In this document: one piece after another, positions 1 to 9,028 of the stretch | Position numbering within the stretch: position 1 is the stretch's first letter | Layout: each line of letters starts with the position of its first letter | Source of the DNA: an uncultured Flavobacteriaceae bacterium | GTDB lineage: Bacteria > Bacteroidota > Bacteroidia > Flavobacteriales > Flavobacteriaceae | Reading direction: 5' to 3' | DNA: 40,057 nt | Assembly (NCBI GenBank): GCA_937924845.1 | Contig: CALDUQ010000013.1 | Span: 1-40,057, forward strand | The notes under the pieces: generated by a model | Told to the model about the DNA's origin: nothing | The model's database searches: none | What the model saw: the letters and a program-made list of their open reading frames with translations, nothing else | Position numbers and translations under genes: made by a program

Positions 1-163
1 CTACAATTGCTAAACGCTCATGAGCCATTACAGCTTTTTCATTACTAAAAATTCCACTCCAATCTGGACCACGATGACGTATTTTTTTAGACATCTCCAA
101 TACTTGAGTTCGCAACTCAGTACTTTCCTGCTTAACATCAAAGGCACATACTATTCCACACAT
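1..163 (-). CDS. asnB: Asparagine synthase (glutamine-hydrolysing), N-terminal fragment; runs off the window edge
   Basis: Reverse-strand translation MCGIVCAFDVKQESTELRTQVLEMSKKIRHRGPDWSGIFSNEKAVMAHERLAIV; class II glutaminase N-terminal Cys (MCGI) and RHRGPDxSG motif. Confidence 0.9.
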   Translation of the reverse strand, partial: MCGIVCAFDVKQESTELRTQVLEMSKKIRHRGPDWSGIFSNEKAVMAHERLAIV

Positions 164-381
164 AATTTTATTTTTTAAACTGACACAAAAATCAGTTGAT
201 AGTATTAATAATACAACAAATAAATTGTTTTTAGATACATATTAATACAAATAACGTTAAAATTTATAGAAAATGAAATCATTTAACGCTAAAAAACTAT
301 AGTTTTATTACTTAATGTAATTACAACAACTTTATAGAGACTATAAATAACTAACTTTATTTATTTAAATAACATATACCA

Positions 382-957
382 ATGAAAAAACTAATTACAA
401 TTTGCCTTATTGCTTGCATGTACTCATGCAAACAAGAGGTTAAACAGGACACAAAACCTGAGAAAACGGAAATTGAAAACGAAATTAAATTTCCAAACCT
501 AGACAAAAGCCCAATGGATGTTGCTGCATTTCCTAAAGATTATAAAGATGCCAATAAAATAGTAAAAGTAAGGTATAGCAGACCTCAACTTAAAGGACGC
601 TCAATTGACTCTTTAGCACCTCAAGGAAAAGTATGGCGTACTGGTGCTAATGAAGCTACTGAAATTACATTTTACCAAGACATGATGTTAGGTAAGACTA
701 AAATCAATAAAGGCACATATAGCATAGCTACAATTCCTGGTGAAAAAACTTGGACGTTTATTATTAATAAAGACCTTAATACATGGGGTACGTATTTTTA
801 CAATATAGATAATGACGTTGCACGTTTTAACGCTACCGTAAACAAAACCGACACCCAAATTGAAGCTTTTTCAATGACATTTGAAGCTACTGAAAACGGA
901 ACCAATTTACACCTTGGATGGGACACAACAACTATTGTTATACCTTTTACTAAATAA
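382..957 (+). CDS. DUF2911 domain-containing lipoprotein
   Basis: ORF with lipobox-like MYSC; YSRPQLKGR...GKVWRTGANEATEITF typical of DUF2911. Confidence 0.85.
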   Translation: MKKLITICLIACMYSCKQEVKQDTKPEKTEIENEIKFPNLDKSPMDVAAFPKDYKDANKIVKVRYSRPQLKGRSIDSLAPQGKVWRTGANEATEITFYQDMMLGKTKINKGTYSIATIPGEKTWTFIINKDLNTWGTYFYNIDNDVARFNATVNKTDTQIEAFSMTFEATENGTNLHLGWDTTTIVIPFTK

Positions 958-965
958 AACATATT

Positions 966-1505
966 ATGAAAACAAATAAACTTACCCTACTCTTTGCGTT
1001 AACATTATTTTTATCAACACATACCTTTGCTCAAAATTTCTCGAAGTTAGATAAAAGCCCAATGGACATCGCTGCTTTTCCAACAAGCTATAAAGACGCT
1101 AATAAACTGATAAAAATTGCTTACAGCAGACCTCAACTTAAAGGCAGAACGTTAGACTCATTGCTTACTAAAGGAAAAGTATGGAGAACAGGCGCTAATG
1201 AAGCTGCTGAAATAACATTTTATCAAGACATGATGCTGGGTGAAACAAAAATAACGAAAGGCACATATAGCCTTGCTACAATCCCTGGTGACAATGAATG
1301 GACTATTATCATCAATAAAGATCTTAATACATGGGGTGCTTATTTTTACAATCAAGACCATGATATCGCACGTTTAAACGTACCTGTCAAAACAGGCTCT
1401 AAACCAATTGAAGCGTTTGCTATGGTTTTTACAAATGATGAAAACACTATTAACTTAAATATTGGATGGGACACACTACGTTTAGTAGTACCTTTTAAAA
1501 AGTAG
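966..1505 (+). CDS. DUF2911 domain-containing secreted protein (tandem paralog)
   Basis: Clear paralog of the preceding ORF; Sec signal ending THTFAQ; no lipobox Cys. Confidence 0.85.
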   Translation: MKTNKLTLLFALTLFLSTHTFAQNFSKLDKSPMDIAAFPTSYKDANKLIKIAYSRPQLKGRTLDSLLTKGKVWRTGANEAAEITFYQDMMLGETKITKGTYSLATIPGDNEWTIIINKDLNTWGAYFYNQDHDIARLNVPVKTGSKPIEAFAMVFTNDENTINLNIGWDTLRLVVPFKK

Positions 1506-1512
1506 CTCCTTC

Positions 1513-1560
1513 ATACCATAAAAAAAAGCCTTGATTAGTCAAGGCTTTTTTTTATGGTAT
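1513..1560. terminator. Bidirectional intrinsic terminator, perfect 22-nt inverted repeat with 4-nt loop
   Basis: ataccataaaaaaaagccttga-ttag-tcaaggcttttttttatggtat, with A and T tracts on both sides. Confidence 0.9.
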
Positions 1561-2181
1561 ATTTAAATATTTATGAGTTTGAAGTGACACTTTCCATTTT
1601 GGGTTTTTCATCACATAATCAACAATCAATGGTATCATCTTATCCCTTTTACTCCACTCTGGTTGCAAATATAACACACAGGTACTGTCAACCCGTTTTG
1701 CTTGTTCTTCAGCAAACTTAAAATCGTCATTATTATAAACAATAATTTTTAACTCATTAGCAGATTCGCAAACCTGAGTAGTTGGCAATTTATTTTTTTT
1801 GGGCGAAAGACAAATCCAATCCCAATGCCCTGTTAATTTATATGCTCCTGAAGTTTCTATATGCGTTTTGCAATGATGTGCCTTTAGTTGACTAGTTAAA
1901 ATAGACATATCCCACATAAGTGGCTCTCCACCTGTAATAACAATAGTATTACTATGTTTTATTGCATTGCTTACTATTTCATTAACATCTGTAGGCGGAT
2001 GTAAGTTGGCATCCCAACTTTCTTTAACATCACACCAATGACAGCCTACATCACAGCCACCTATTCGTATAAAATAAGCCGCTGTACCTTTATAATAACC
2101 CTCGCCTTGAATTGTATAAAACTCTTCCATTAAAGGCAAAAACTCACCATTACTAACTTTTTTTAACATAGCCTTCTCCAT
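1552..2181 (-). CDS. queE: 7-carboxy-7-deazaguanine synthase (QueE), radical SAM
   Basis: EEFYTIQGEGYYKGTAAYFIRIGGCDVGCHWCDVKESW; ATG at 2181 or 2169 more likely than GTG at 2187. Confidence 0.9.
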   Translation of the reverse strand: MEKAMLKKVSNGEFLPLMEEFYTIQGEGYYKGTAAYFIRIGGCDVGCHWCDVKESWDANLHPPTDVNEIVSNAIKHSNTIVITGGEPLMWDMSILTSQLKAHHCKTHIETSGAYKLTGHWDWICLSPKKNKLPTTQVCESANELKIIVYNNDDFKFAEEQAKRVDSTCVLYLQPEWSKRDKMIPLIVDYVMKNPKWKVSLQTHKYLNIP

Positions 2182-2186
2182 AAGCA

Positions 2187-2194
2187 CAAATATA
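2187..2194 (-). promoter_or_regulatory. Putative flavobacterial -7 box (TATATTTG) for queE
   Basis: CAAATATA on + strand, i.e. TATATTTG on minus, just upstream of queE; suggests translation starts at ATG 2169 or the mRNA is almost leaderless. Confidence 0.45.
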
Positions 2195-2387
2195 TGCTTT
2201 TGTTTTAATTAAAACACGACAATATAACACACCAATGCAGCTATTGCTATTTCATTTAAAGCCACAAACCTACCATTAAACGATATAGAAAAACAAGTCA
2301 ACTTAATTTCAACAAAACAACTACTGCTTTAAAATACCTTTACACTCAGATATAATAAATTCAAAACGCCCCAAAATTGAATATTAA

Positions 2388-3323
2388 ATGTATAGAGTTT
2401 TTAAACACATAACTATAATAGCTATTTTACTAAATACCCTATCACTATTTGCGCAGCATACCTTACAGTTTACGCAATATGAGTTTAACACCGTGGCTTT
2501 TAATCCTGCATATGCAGGTACAAGAGAAGATATTAATGCTACACTTTTAAACAGAAACCAATGGGTTAACGTAGATGGCGCACCTGTTACACAAACATTT
2601 ACAGGCGACACAAATATACCTGGCAGCAATGTAGGCGTAGGATTATCTTTTATAAATGATAAAATTGGATTTGAAAACACTACATACGCCTATGCTGATA
2701 TTTCATACACAGTGATGTTTAACAACTACCACAGACTTAGCCTTGGATTAAAAGCTGGAGCCACAAAATACAGCTTAGATAGTGAATTATTAATGGATAG
2801 TGACGCTATTAACGATTCATACATTGATAATATTAGCAATGAATGGCAGCCAAACTTTGGATTTGGCATTTATTACAGATCAGATAATTGGTTTTTAGCT
2901 TTATCATCTCCAAAGGTTATTAACAGCATTCCTACAACTAGTAAAGTACACACCAAAACCTCTAAATATATTAACTTATATATAACTGGCGGATATATTT
3001 TTAATTTAAGTAGAAGCTTAAAATTAAAAACCACTTCATTGGTAGCCTTAAGAACTGACAACACCAAAGATGTAGCTTACAACTTAACTGCTAGTTTTTT
3101 AATTAATGACAACCTAACCATAGGCGGATCATATCGCATTGGTGATGCTGTAGGCTTACTAACTACCGTAAACATTTTTGACAACCTAAAAGCTGGCTAT
3201 GCTTACGAATACAACACGTCTAAGCTAGGAAATTCGTCAGTAGGCTCACATGAGGTGTTTTTAAACTACAAAGTATCTTTATTTAGACCAATGTCAAAAT
3301 GCCAGTGCCCAAACAAGTTTTAG
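2388..3323 (+). CDS. PorP/SprF family type IX secretion system membrane protein
   Basis: QHTLQFTQYEFNTVAFNPAYAGTREDINATLLNRNQWV is the PorP/SprF signature. Confidence 0.9.
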   Translation: MYRVFKHITIIAILLNTLSLFAQHTLQFTQYEFNTVAFNPAYAGTREDINATLLNRNQWVNVDGAPVTQTFTGDTNIPGSNVGVGLSFINDKIGFENTTYAYADISYTVMFNNYHRLSLGLKAGATKYSLDSELLMDSDAINDSYIDNISNEWQPNFGFGIYYRSDNWFLALSSPKVINSIPTTSKVHTKTSKYINLYITGGYIFNLSRSLKLKTTSLVALRTDNTKDVAYNLTASFLINDNLTIGGSYRIGDAVGLLTTVNIFDNLKAGYAYEYNTSKLGNSSVGSHEVFLNYKVSLFRPMSKCQCPNKF

Positions 3324-4294
3324 TTAATTAAACCTGCAACAATATCTGCAACACGTTTTATACTTTTAGTGTGCTCAATACTAGGCCCTGCAACCCAAAC
3401 TGTTTTGTATGTAACTTTTTTAGCTGCATTTTCAGTCGCTTTCATCCCCAGTGAAAACCTAACCATTTTAACCCATTTTTTTATTGTTTTATTTTTATTT
3501 AAAACAGACTCTAGCCAAGTTTGCTTGGTTCCTGTTTTTTTTACGTAAGGGGTATTAATAACCGTACAAGGAGTACCCGAAATCCGTTCGGTAACTACAA
3601 TATCTTTAGCCCCATAATCAACGCAAGCCTGCTTGTATTCATCGGTAACATCCGCCTCTAATGAGGCTATAAATGGACTACCTACCGAAACTCCTTCAGC
3701 TCCAAACGCCATCATTTTATCTAAATCTGACCTACAACCAACACCTCCCGCTGAAATTACCGGAATATTAATTTGAGAAACCAACGTTTGTATTAATTCG
3801 CCTGCTCCTATTTTACCACGATGCCCCCCAGCCTCATTATTAACTGCAATTACTGCATCTGCGCCTAAGTTTTCGACTTTTTTAGCGAAATGCAAATCAG
3901 TTACATCACAAATAACTTTAATACCGTATTTATGTGCCTGTTTAATGGTTTCTTCAGGACTACCAAGTGATGTTATAATAAAATCTACACCCTCCTCACA
4001 AAGCACTTTTAACTGTCCTTTATATTTTACATTAGATTTATTAACAATTAAATTGAAACCAAATGCACCGCCTGCAACCTTGTTTGCTTGTAATTCATGA
4101 ATCGCAGCTTTAAGCTCATCTAAGGTTCTATAATTAAGAGCCGGGATACAGCCTGCAATACCGCATTTCATTGCTTCGATAACCATTTTGGTATTAGACA
4201 CCAAAAACATTGGCGCTTGAATAATTGGATATTTAAGATTTAAAAGCTGTGTCAATTGCGTATTCATAGTATTATTAAATTTTTGAAGATACAC
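3320..4294 (-). CDS. Nitronate monooxygenase-family NAD(P)H-dependent flavin oxidoreductase
   Basis: LNLKYPIIQAPMFLVSN; VNNEAGGHRGKIG; PVISAGGVG; likely start ATG 4267 (MNTQLTQLL). Confidence 0.85.
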   Translation of the reverse strand: MYLQKFNNTMNTQLTQLLNLKYPIIQAPMFLVSNTKMVIEAMKCGIAGCIPALNYRTLDELKAAIHELQANKVAGGAFGFNLIVNKSNVKYKGQLKVLCEEGVDFIITSLGSPEETIKQAHKYGIKVICDVTDLHFAKKVENLGADAVIAVNNEAGGHRGKIGAGELIQTLVSQINIPVISAGGVGCRSDLDKMMAFGAEGVSVGSPFIASLEADVTDEYKQACVDYGAKDIVVTERISGTPCTVINTPYVKKTGTKQTWLESVLNKNKTIKKWVKMVRFSLGMKATENAAKKVTYKTVWVAGPSIEHTKSIKRVADIVAGLIN

Positions 4295-4337
4295 AAATAT
4301 ACCAATTATTATGCATGCATAATATAAAGTGGTTGCA

Positions 4338-4377
4338 TAAAAAAAGCTAATTCATTAAATACATGAATTAGCTTTTT
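4338..4377 (-). terminator. Intrinsic terminator downstream of tRNA-Pro
   Basis: Perfect 15-bp stem aaaaagctaattcat / atgaattagcttttt, 7-nt loop, then T-tract on the minus strand. Confidence 0.8.
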
Positions 4378-4385
4378 AAATTTAG

Positions 4386-4460
4386 TCGGGGTGGCAGGAT
4401 TCGAACCTGCGACCTCCGCGTCCCAAACGCGGCGCGATAACCGGGCTACGCTACACCCCG
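4386..4460 (-). tRNA. tRNA-Pro (anticodon TGG)
   Basis: Reverse complement CGGGGTGTAGCGTAGCCCGGTTATCGCGCCGCGTTTGGGACGCGGAGGTCGCAGGTTCGAATCCTGCCACCCCGA; acceptor, anticodon and T arms pair; loop TTTGGGA. Confidence 0.95.
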
Positions 4461-4476
4461 ATAATAAATCGGGATG

Positions 4477-4484
4477 CAAATATA
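4477..4484 (-). promoter_or_regulatory. Putative -7 box (TATATTTG) for tRNA-Pro
   Basis: CAAATATA on + strand, 16 nt upstream of the tRNA 5' end; matches TAnnTTTG. Confidence 0.5.
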
Positions 4485-4505
4485 GCACTTATTTTTTAAG
4501 AAAAA

Positions 4506-6566
4506 TTAATTTACTAAATTAATTTCAACTCTTCTGTTTAATTGTCTTCCTGCACTAGTTTTATTTGAAGCAACTGGTTTACTTTCTCCATAGCCAATAA
4601 CACCTAACCTATTGGTATCGATACCATTTTCGACTAAGAAATCTCTAATTGAAGTTGCTCTAGATTTAGAAAGTCTTTGATTTGTAGTGTTACTACCGCT
4701 ACTATCTGTATGTCCTTCTATAACAAAATTTGCCTTTGGATACTCTTTAATTAATGCTACAATATCATTTAAAACTTCAATTGACTCAGCTTTAATTGAT
4801 GATCTTGCATGGTCAAACAGTATTGTTTTAGCATACGAGTTTAATGTTTTTTCAACATCTGGAGTAATATCCTTTTCAACTACCTCAGGACAACCATTGT
4901 TTGCCACTGTACCTGCTTCGTTAACACATTTATCATCTTTATCAAAAACACCATCATTATCAGCGTCTTCCCATGGGCAGCCGTTGTTTTCAATAGGACC
5001 TGCTACATCTACACAATTATCTACATTATCAAGCACACCATCATTATCTTTATCACCCCAAGGACAACCTTCATTTCCTGCCGCACCTGCTACATCTATA
5101 CATGCATCGTCATTATCTTTTACACCATCATTATCTTTATCACCCCATGGGCAACCATTATTTCCTGCTGGCCCTGCTGTATCAGGACATTTATCTAACT
5201 TGTTAGGAACACCATCTGAATCTTTATCCTTTGGCTTTGATTTAAAAATTGGAACTTTTAAACCTGCATAAACATCAGCACCACTAGATTCTCCTCCTAC
5301 TAAAGATAATACCGAACCAGATCCGATGTATAAAGGCCCAGCTCTTAAGCCAGCACCAACTTGAAATCCTGAATATTGCACAACACTTAATGGCAAGTAA
5401 AAGCTAAAAAACTTAGTTTCAAATCTTGGTGTTAATGACACAAGATTTGCGATTCGATTAGCGTTTGCTTTAGTTTTTGATGCTATTGAAACATCAGTAT
5501 TTAAGTTTAAATAAAACTTATTATTAAAATTCCAATCTACATTAGCATGAATTGCCGTTGGTAATGTTGCATTATAACCTAAGCTTCTTTGAGGCGCTAT
5601 ATCAAAAAGTGCTAAAGCAGCATCTAAATCATCTTGATCATTTAAAGTATCTTCATTTACAGTAGCAGTAATATCATACAAATCCTCAATACCATCTCTG
5701 TATTTCATTGACCCTATATCTGTTACAGATAAACCTGCTTTTAATTTATATGAGGCGTCATCTAAGTTACTTTCAGGTCTCCACTCATAAGTCACACCTA
5801 AATCAAACCCAATTCCTGTTGCTGTTGGCAATTCATAATCATAATTGTCATCTTCAAAATCAGCAAATCTATTGTAAGTAATCTCACCTGTTGTGTTTAA
5901 AGAGCCTGTAGTAAAACCTCCAGGTAAAGGCGTTCCATCAGCATCATAATCAATAGTTACATTTCTACCTGATAATGAGCCACTACCTAAACCTTGTAAA
6001 TATTTAACACTTACCCCACCTTTAAGATAATGATTTTCTTTATCAAAAATTTCTCTAGCATATGTTAGTCCTATTTCAATCCAGCCATTGGCTGAAGCAC
6101 TAAAATCACCTTCGTTTAGCATGAAATCAGTATTAACATCGGTTAAATCTTCAAGATTTTCATAAGATTCTCCATTAAATTCATTAGCTCCAAAAAACGC
6201 TCTTGCTCTAGTAAATATAGCAATACTACTTTTGTCATTAAGATTAAACATAAATGATGGTCCTAACACATCTACATTAAAAAGCGCATTATTATCATCT
6301 GTAAATGTTGCTGTTGCATCAGTATCAAAATCAAAATCGTCATTTAATAACTCTAATGCTTTAAATTCATAAACATTGTTTGCAAAAAACGCACTAAAAC
6401 CAACCAAATTAATATCGGTTCTAAATTTTGTTCCTGTAATATCCGCAGGGTTATTAATCACTGCATGTACCCCTTTGTTGTTATCCGTTAAAAACCCAAT
6501 ATAAGATTGTGCATAAATTGCACATCCTAAAAAAGTGAAAATTAACGAAATTGAAAACTTTTTCAT
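4506..6566 (-). CDS. DUF5723-like outer membrane protein with thrombospondin type-3 repeats and C-terminal OmpA peptidoglycan-binding domain
   Basis: Signal peptide MKKFSISLIFTFLGCAIYAQ; four DxDxDGVxDxxDxC repeats; VIEGHTDSSGSNTTNQRLSKSRA OmpA motif; ORF extends to 6608 but ATG 6566 starts the signal peptide. Confidence 0.9.
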   Translation of the reverse strand: MKKFSISLIFTFLGCAIYAQSYIGFLTDNNKGVHAVINNPADITGTKFRTDINLVGFSAFFANNVYEFKALELLNDDFDFDTDATATFTDDNNALFNVDVLGPSFMFNLNDKSSIAIFTRARAFFGANEFNGESYENLEDLTDVNTDFMLNEGDFSASANGWIEIGLTYAREIFDKENHYLKGGVSVKYLQGLGSGSLSGRNVTIDYDADGTPLPGGFTTGSLNTTGEITYNRFADFEDDNYDYELPTATGIGFDLGVTYEWRPESNLDDASYKLKAGLSVTDIGSMKYRDGIEDLYDITATVNEDTLNDQDDLDAALALFDIAPQRSLGYNATLPTAIHANVDWNFNNKFYLNLNTDVSIASKTKANANRIANLVSLTPRFETKFFSFYLPLSVVQYSGFQVGAGLRAGPLYIGSGSVLSLVGGESSGADVYAGLKVPIFKSKPKDKDSDGVPNKLDKCPDTAGPAGNNGCPWGDKDNDGVKDNDDACIDVAGAAGNEGCPWGDKDNDGVLDNVDNCVDVAGPIENNGCPWEDADNDGVFDKDDKCVNEAGTVANNGCPEVVEKDITPDVEKTLNSYAKTILFDHARSSIKAESIEVLNDIVALIKEYPKANFVIEGHTDSSGSNTTNQRLSKSRATSIRDFLVENGIDTNRLGVIGYGESKPVASNKTSAGRQLNRRVEINLVN
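4887..5228 (-). repeat. Four tandem TSP type-3 (calcium-binding) coding repeats, about 87 bp each
   Basis: DKDSDGVPNKLDKCPDTAGPAGNNGCPWG and three related copies. Confidence 0.9.
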
Positions 6567-6672
6567 TTGTTCTAAATTTTGTTTATTTAATTTATATAAT
6601 AAAGACAAAAATAAGTTTTTTTTAACATTTTAAATCGTTATACATTAAAAATAAAATATATTAAATTATAAA

Positions 6673-6699
6673 TTGTAAAACTGTTAATACTTAACTTTG
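6673..6699 (+). promoter_or_regulatory. Putative promoter for the udk operon (TTG-N16-TAACTTTG)
   Basis: TTG at 6673-6675 and TAACTTTG at 6692-6699; flavobacterial -33/-7 form. Confidence 0.5.
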
Positions 6700-6718
6700 T
6701 GTTTTCAATTTATATATT

Positions 6719-7324
6719 ATGTTAATAATAGGTATTGCTGGAGGTACTGGCTGCGGAAAAACCACAGTTGTCAATCACATTTTAAAAGAATTACCTGAAG
6801 GTGAAGTTGGTATAATTTCGCAAGATTCATACTACAAAGACACATCGCACTTAAATTATGACGAACGTGTGAAAATCAATTTTGACCACCCACGTTCTAT
6901 CGATTTTGAATTGCTAACAAATCACCTAAATGAGTTAAAGCAAGGGCAATCTATAAATCAACCTGTGTACTCATTTGTTAAGCATAACCGAACTGGTGAC
7001 ACTATTGTAACACACCCAAGAAAAGTTATGATTATTGAAGGCATTTTAATACTCACAAACCCCGAGTTACGAGATTTATTTGACATAAAAATATTTGTGC
7101 ATACTGATAGTGACGAGCGCCTTATACGCCGTTTAAAACGAGATATTTCAGAACGTGGCAGAGACATTGAAGAGGTACTTAATCGCTACCAAAATACTTT
7201 AAAGCCAATGCACGAGCAGTTTATCGAACCAACCAAACAATATGCCGATATTATTATACCAAACAACAACTACAACACTGTTGCTGTTAATATTGTAAAA
7301 ACAATTATCTCAGAAAATTTATAA
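6719..7324 (+). CDS. udk: Uridine kinase
   Basis: IGIAGGTGCGKTTVV P-loop; ISQDSYYKD; NFDHPRSIDFELL. Confidence 0.95.
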   Translation: MLIIGIAGGTGCGKTTVVNHILKELPEGEVGIISQDSYYKDTSHLNYDERVKINFDHPRSIDFELLTNHLNELKQGQSINQPVYSFVKHNRTGDTIVTHPRKVMIIEGILILTNPELRDLFDIKIFVHTDSDERLIRRLKRDISERGRDIEEVLNRYQNTLKPMHEQFIEPTKQYADIIIPNNNYNTVAVNIVKTIISENL

Positions 7325-7326
7325 TT

Positions 7327-7659
7327 TTGGCTATGTCGTTTTTAAATACACGCCTTTTAAAACCATTTAAAAATGGCTTTTTAATTTTAGCAATTAGCTT
7401 TATTGTTTGGATGCTTTTTATGGATAGCAATTCATGGCTAATACATCAAGAGTTAAATGAATCTATAAACAAACTAGAAGCAGAAAAAGCATATTATAAA
7501 AATGAAATATTAAAAGACAAAAAAACTATAAAACATCTTAAAACTAAAGAAGGTATAGAAAAATTTGCTCGAGAAACATATTATATGAAAAAAGATAATG
7601 AAGATATTTTTTTAATAGAATATGACGAGCAATCAAAAACCAACACCAAAAATGACTGA
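7327..7659 (+). CDS. FtsB/DivIC-like septum formation initiator protein
   Basis: Short N-terminal TM plus coiled coil plus EKFARETYYMKKDNEDIFLIEY; TTG 7327 or ATG 7333 start. Confidence 0.85.
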   Translation: MAMSFLNTRLLKPFKNGFLILAISFIVWMLFMDSNSWLIHQELNESINKLEAEKAYYKNEILKDKKTIKHLKTKEGIEKFARETYYMKKDNEDIFLIEYDEQSKTNTKND

Positions 7660-9028
7660 TTTTTTATTTGGAGAATTTGAAAAACAATCTAAAAAGGCTT
7701 GGAAACAAAAAATACAATCAGACCTTAAAGGCGAGGACTATAACGATGCGCTTATTTGGAAAAGCCTTGACGATATTAGCGTAAAACCGTTTTACCATCA
7801 AGACGACAAAACACCTAATTTAAACCCAAATACCAATGCATCCAAATGGTCTATTTGTGAGGAAATACATGTTACAAACGACATAATTGCCAATAAAAGC
7901 ACAAAAGAAGCTTTAAAAAAAGGTGCAGATTGCATAAAATTTATTATCCCAAATAAAAATATTAAAATTGAAACATTAATTGCAACAATTGACACTACAG
8001 GAATTGTATTTTATTTTGAACTCCAATTTTTATCACCTACTTACGTTAATTACATTTACTCCGTATTTAAAAACCAGCCTAAAGCAACCTTATACATCAA
8101 TACCGATATTATTGGCAACTTAGCAAAAACAGGCAACTGGTTTACAAATTTTGACAACGATCATGTTGATTTTAAAAACATCGTTCAACAAAACAATCAT
8201 TTCTGTATAAATTTAGACCTTTACGAAAATGCTGGAGCAAGTATAGTACAACAGTTAGCCTACGGATTATCTCATGCAAACGAGTATCTTAATTACTTTA
8301 ATACTTTGAAATATGATTTAAATCAAAAAAAAATAAATATAACGTTTAACGTAACCATAGGCTCAAACTATTTTTTTGAAATTGCAAAACTCCGTGCACT
8401 ACGCATTTTATGGAAAAGCTTATCGCATGAGTACAAACTAAACGTTGCAATAAAAATTTTTGCCAAACCAACCAAACGTAATAAAACGATATACGATTAC
8501 AACACAAACATGTTACGCACTGTAACAGAATGCATGAGTGCCATCATTGGCGGTGCAGATAGTATTTGCAACATTCCTTACAATAGCGTTTATCAAGACA
8601 CCGAAACTTTTGGTGCTAGGATTGCACGAAATCAACTTTTAATTTTAAAGCACGAAAGCTACTTTAACAAAGTAAACAACCCTGCCGATGGCGCTTACTA
8701 CATAGAAGCTCTAACTCATGATATCGCTAAAAAAGCTTTACTTTTATTTAAAAATATTGAATTAGGTGGCGGGTTTTTAAAACAACTTAAAGAAGGTACC
8801 ATCCAAAGAAAAATAAAAGAAAGTGCAGCTAAGGCTCAAAATTTATTTAATACTAATAAGGACATCCTTATAGGAACAAATACATATATTGACCCTACCG
8901 AAAAAATGAAAAGCAACATACACAAACACCCTTTTGTAACTATAAAAAGCAGAAAAACATTAATTGAACCTGTTATTGAAAAACGTTTAGCTGAGATGGT
9001 TGAGCAAGAACGATTAAAAAATGAATAG
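7652..9028 (+). CDS. mutA: Methylmalonyl-CoA mutase small subunit, lacking a recognisable C-terminal B12-binding domain
   Basis: [38 protein letters not shown]; followed by the large subunit; ORF opens at 7622 but ATG 7652 fits the family start. Confidence 0.88.
   Translation: MTDFLFGEFEKQSKKAWKQKIQSDLKGEDYNDALIWKSLDDISVKPFYHQDDKTPNLNPNTNASKWSICEEIHVTNDIIANKSTKEALKKGADCIKFIIPNKNIKIETLIATIDTTGIVFYFELQFLSPTYVNYIYSVFKNQPKATLYINTDIIGNLAKTGNWFTNFDNDHVDFKNIVQQNNHFCINLDLYENAGASIVQQLAYGLSHANEYLNYFNTLKYDLNQKKINITFNVTIGSNYFFEIAKLRALRILWKSLSHEYKLNVAIKIFAKPTKRNKTIYDYNTNMLRTVTECMSAIIGGADSICNIPYNSVYQDTETFGARIARNQLLILKHESYFNKVNNPADGAYYIEALTHDIAKKALLLFKNIELGGGFLKQLKEGTIQRKIKESAAKAQNLFNTNKDILIGTNTYIDPTEKMKSNIHKHPFVTIKSRKTLIEPVIEKRLAEMVEQERLKNE

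Noticed and set aside
293-306. 14-bp perfect palindrome AAAACTATAGTTTT upstream of the DUF2911 genes
   Set aside because: In AT-rich intergenic DNA such a short palindrome is plausible by chance; no second copy noticed.
4687-5271. 194-aa plus-strand ORF rich in S/T/P opposite the OmpA/TSP3 gene
   Set aside because: Antisense shadow of the tandem TSP3 repeats; its periodicity mirrors the minus-strand coding repeats and there is no start context or domain.
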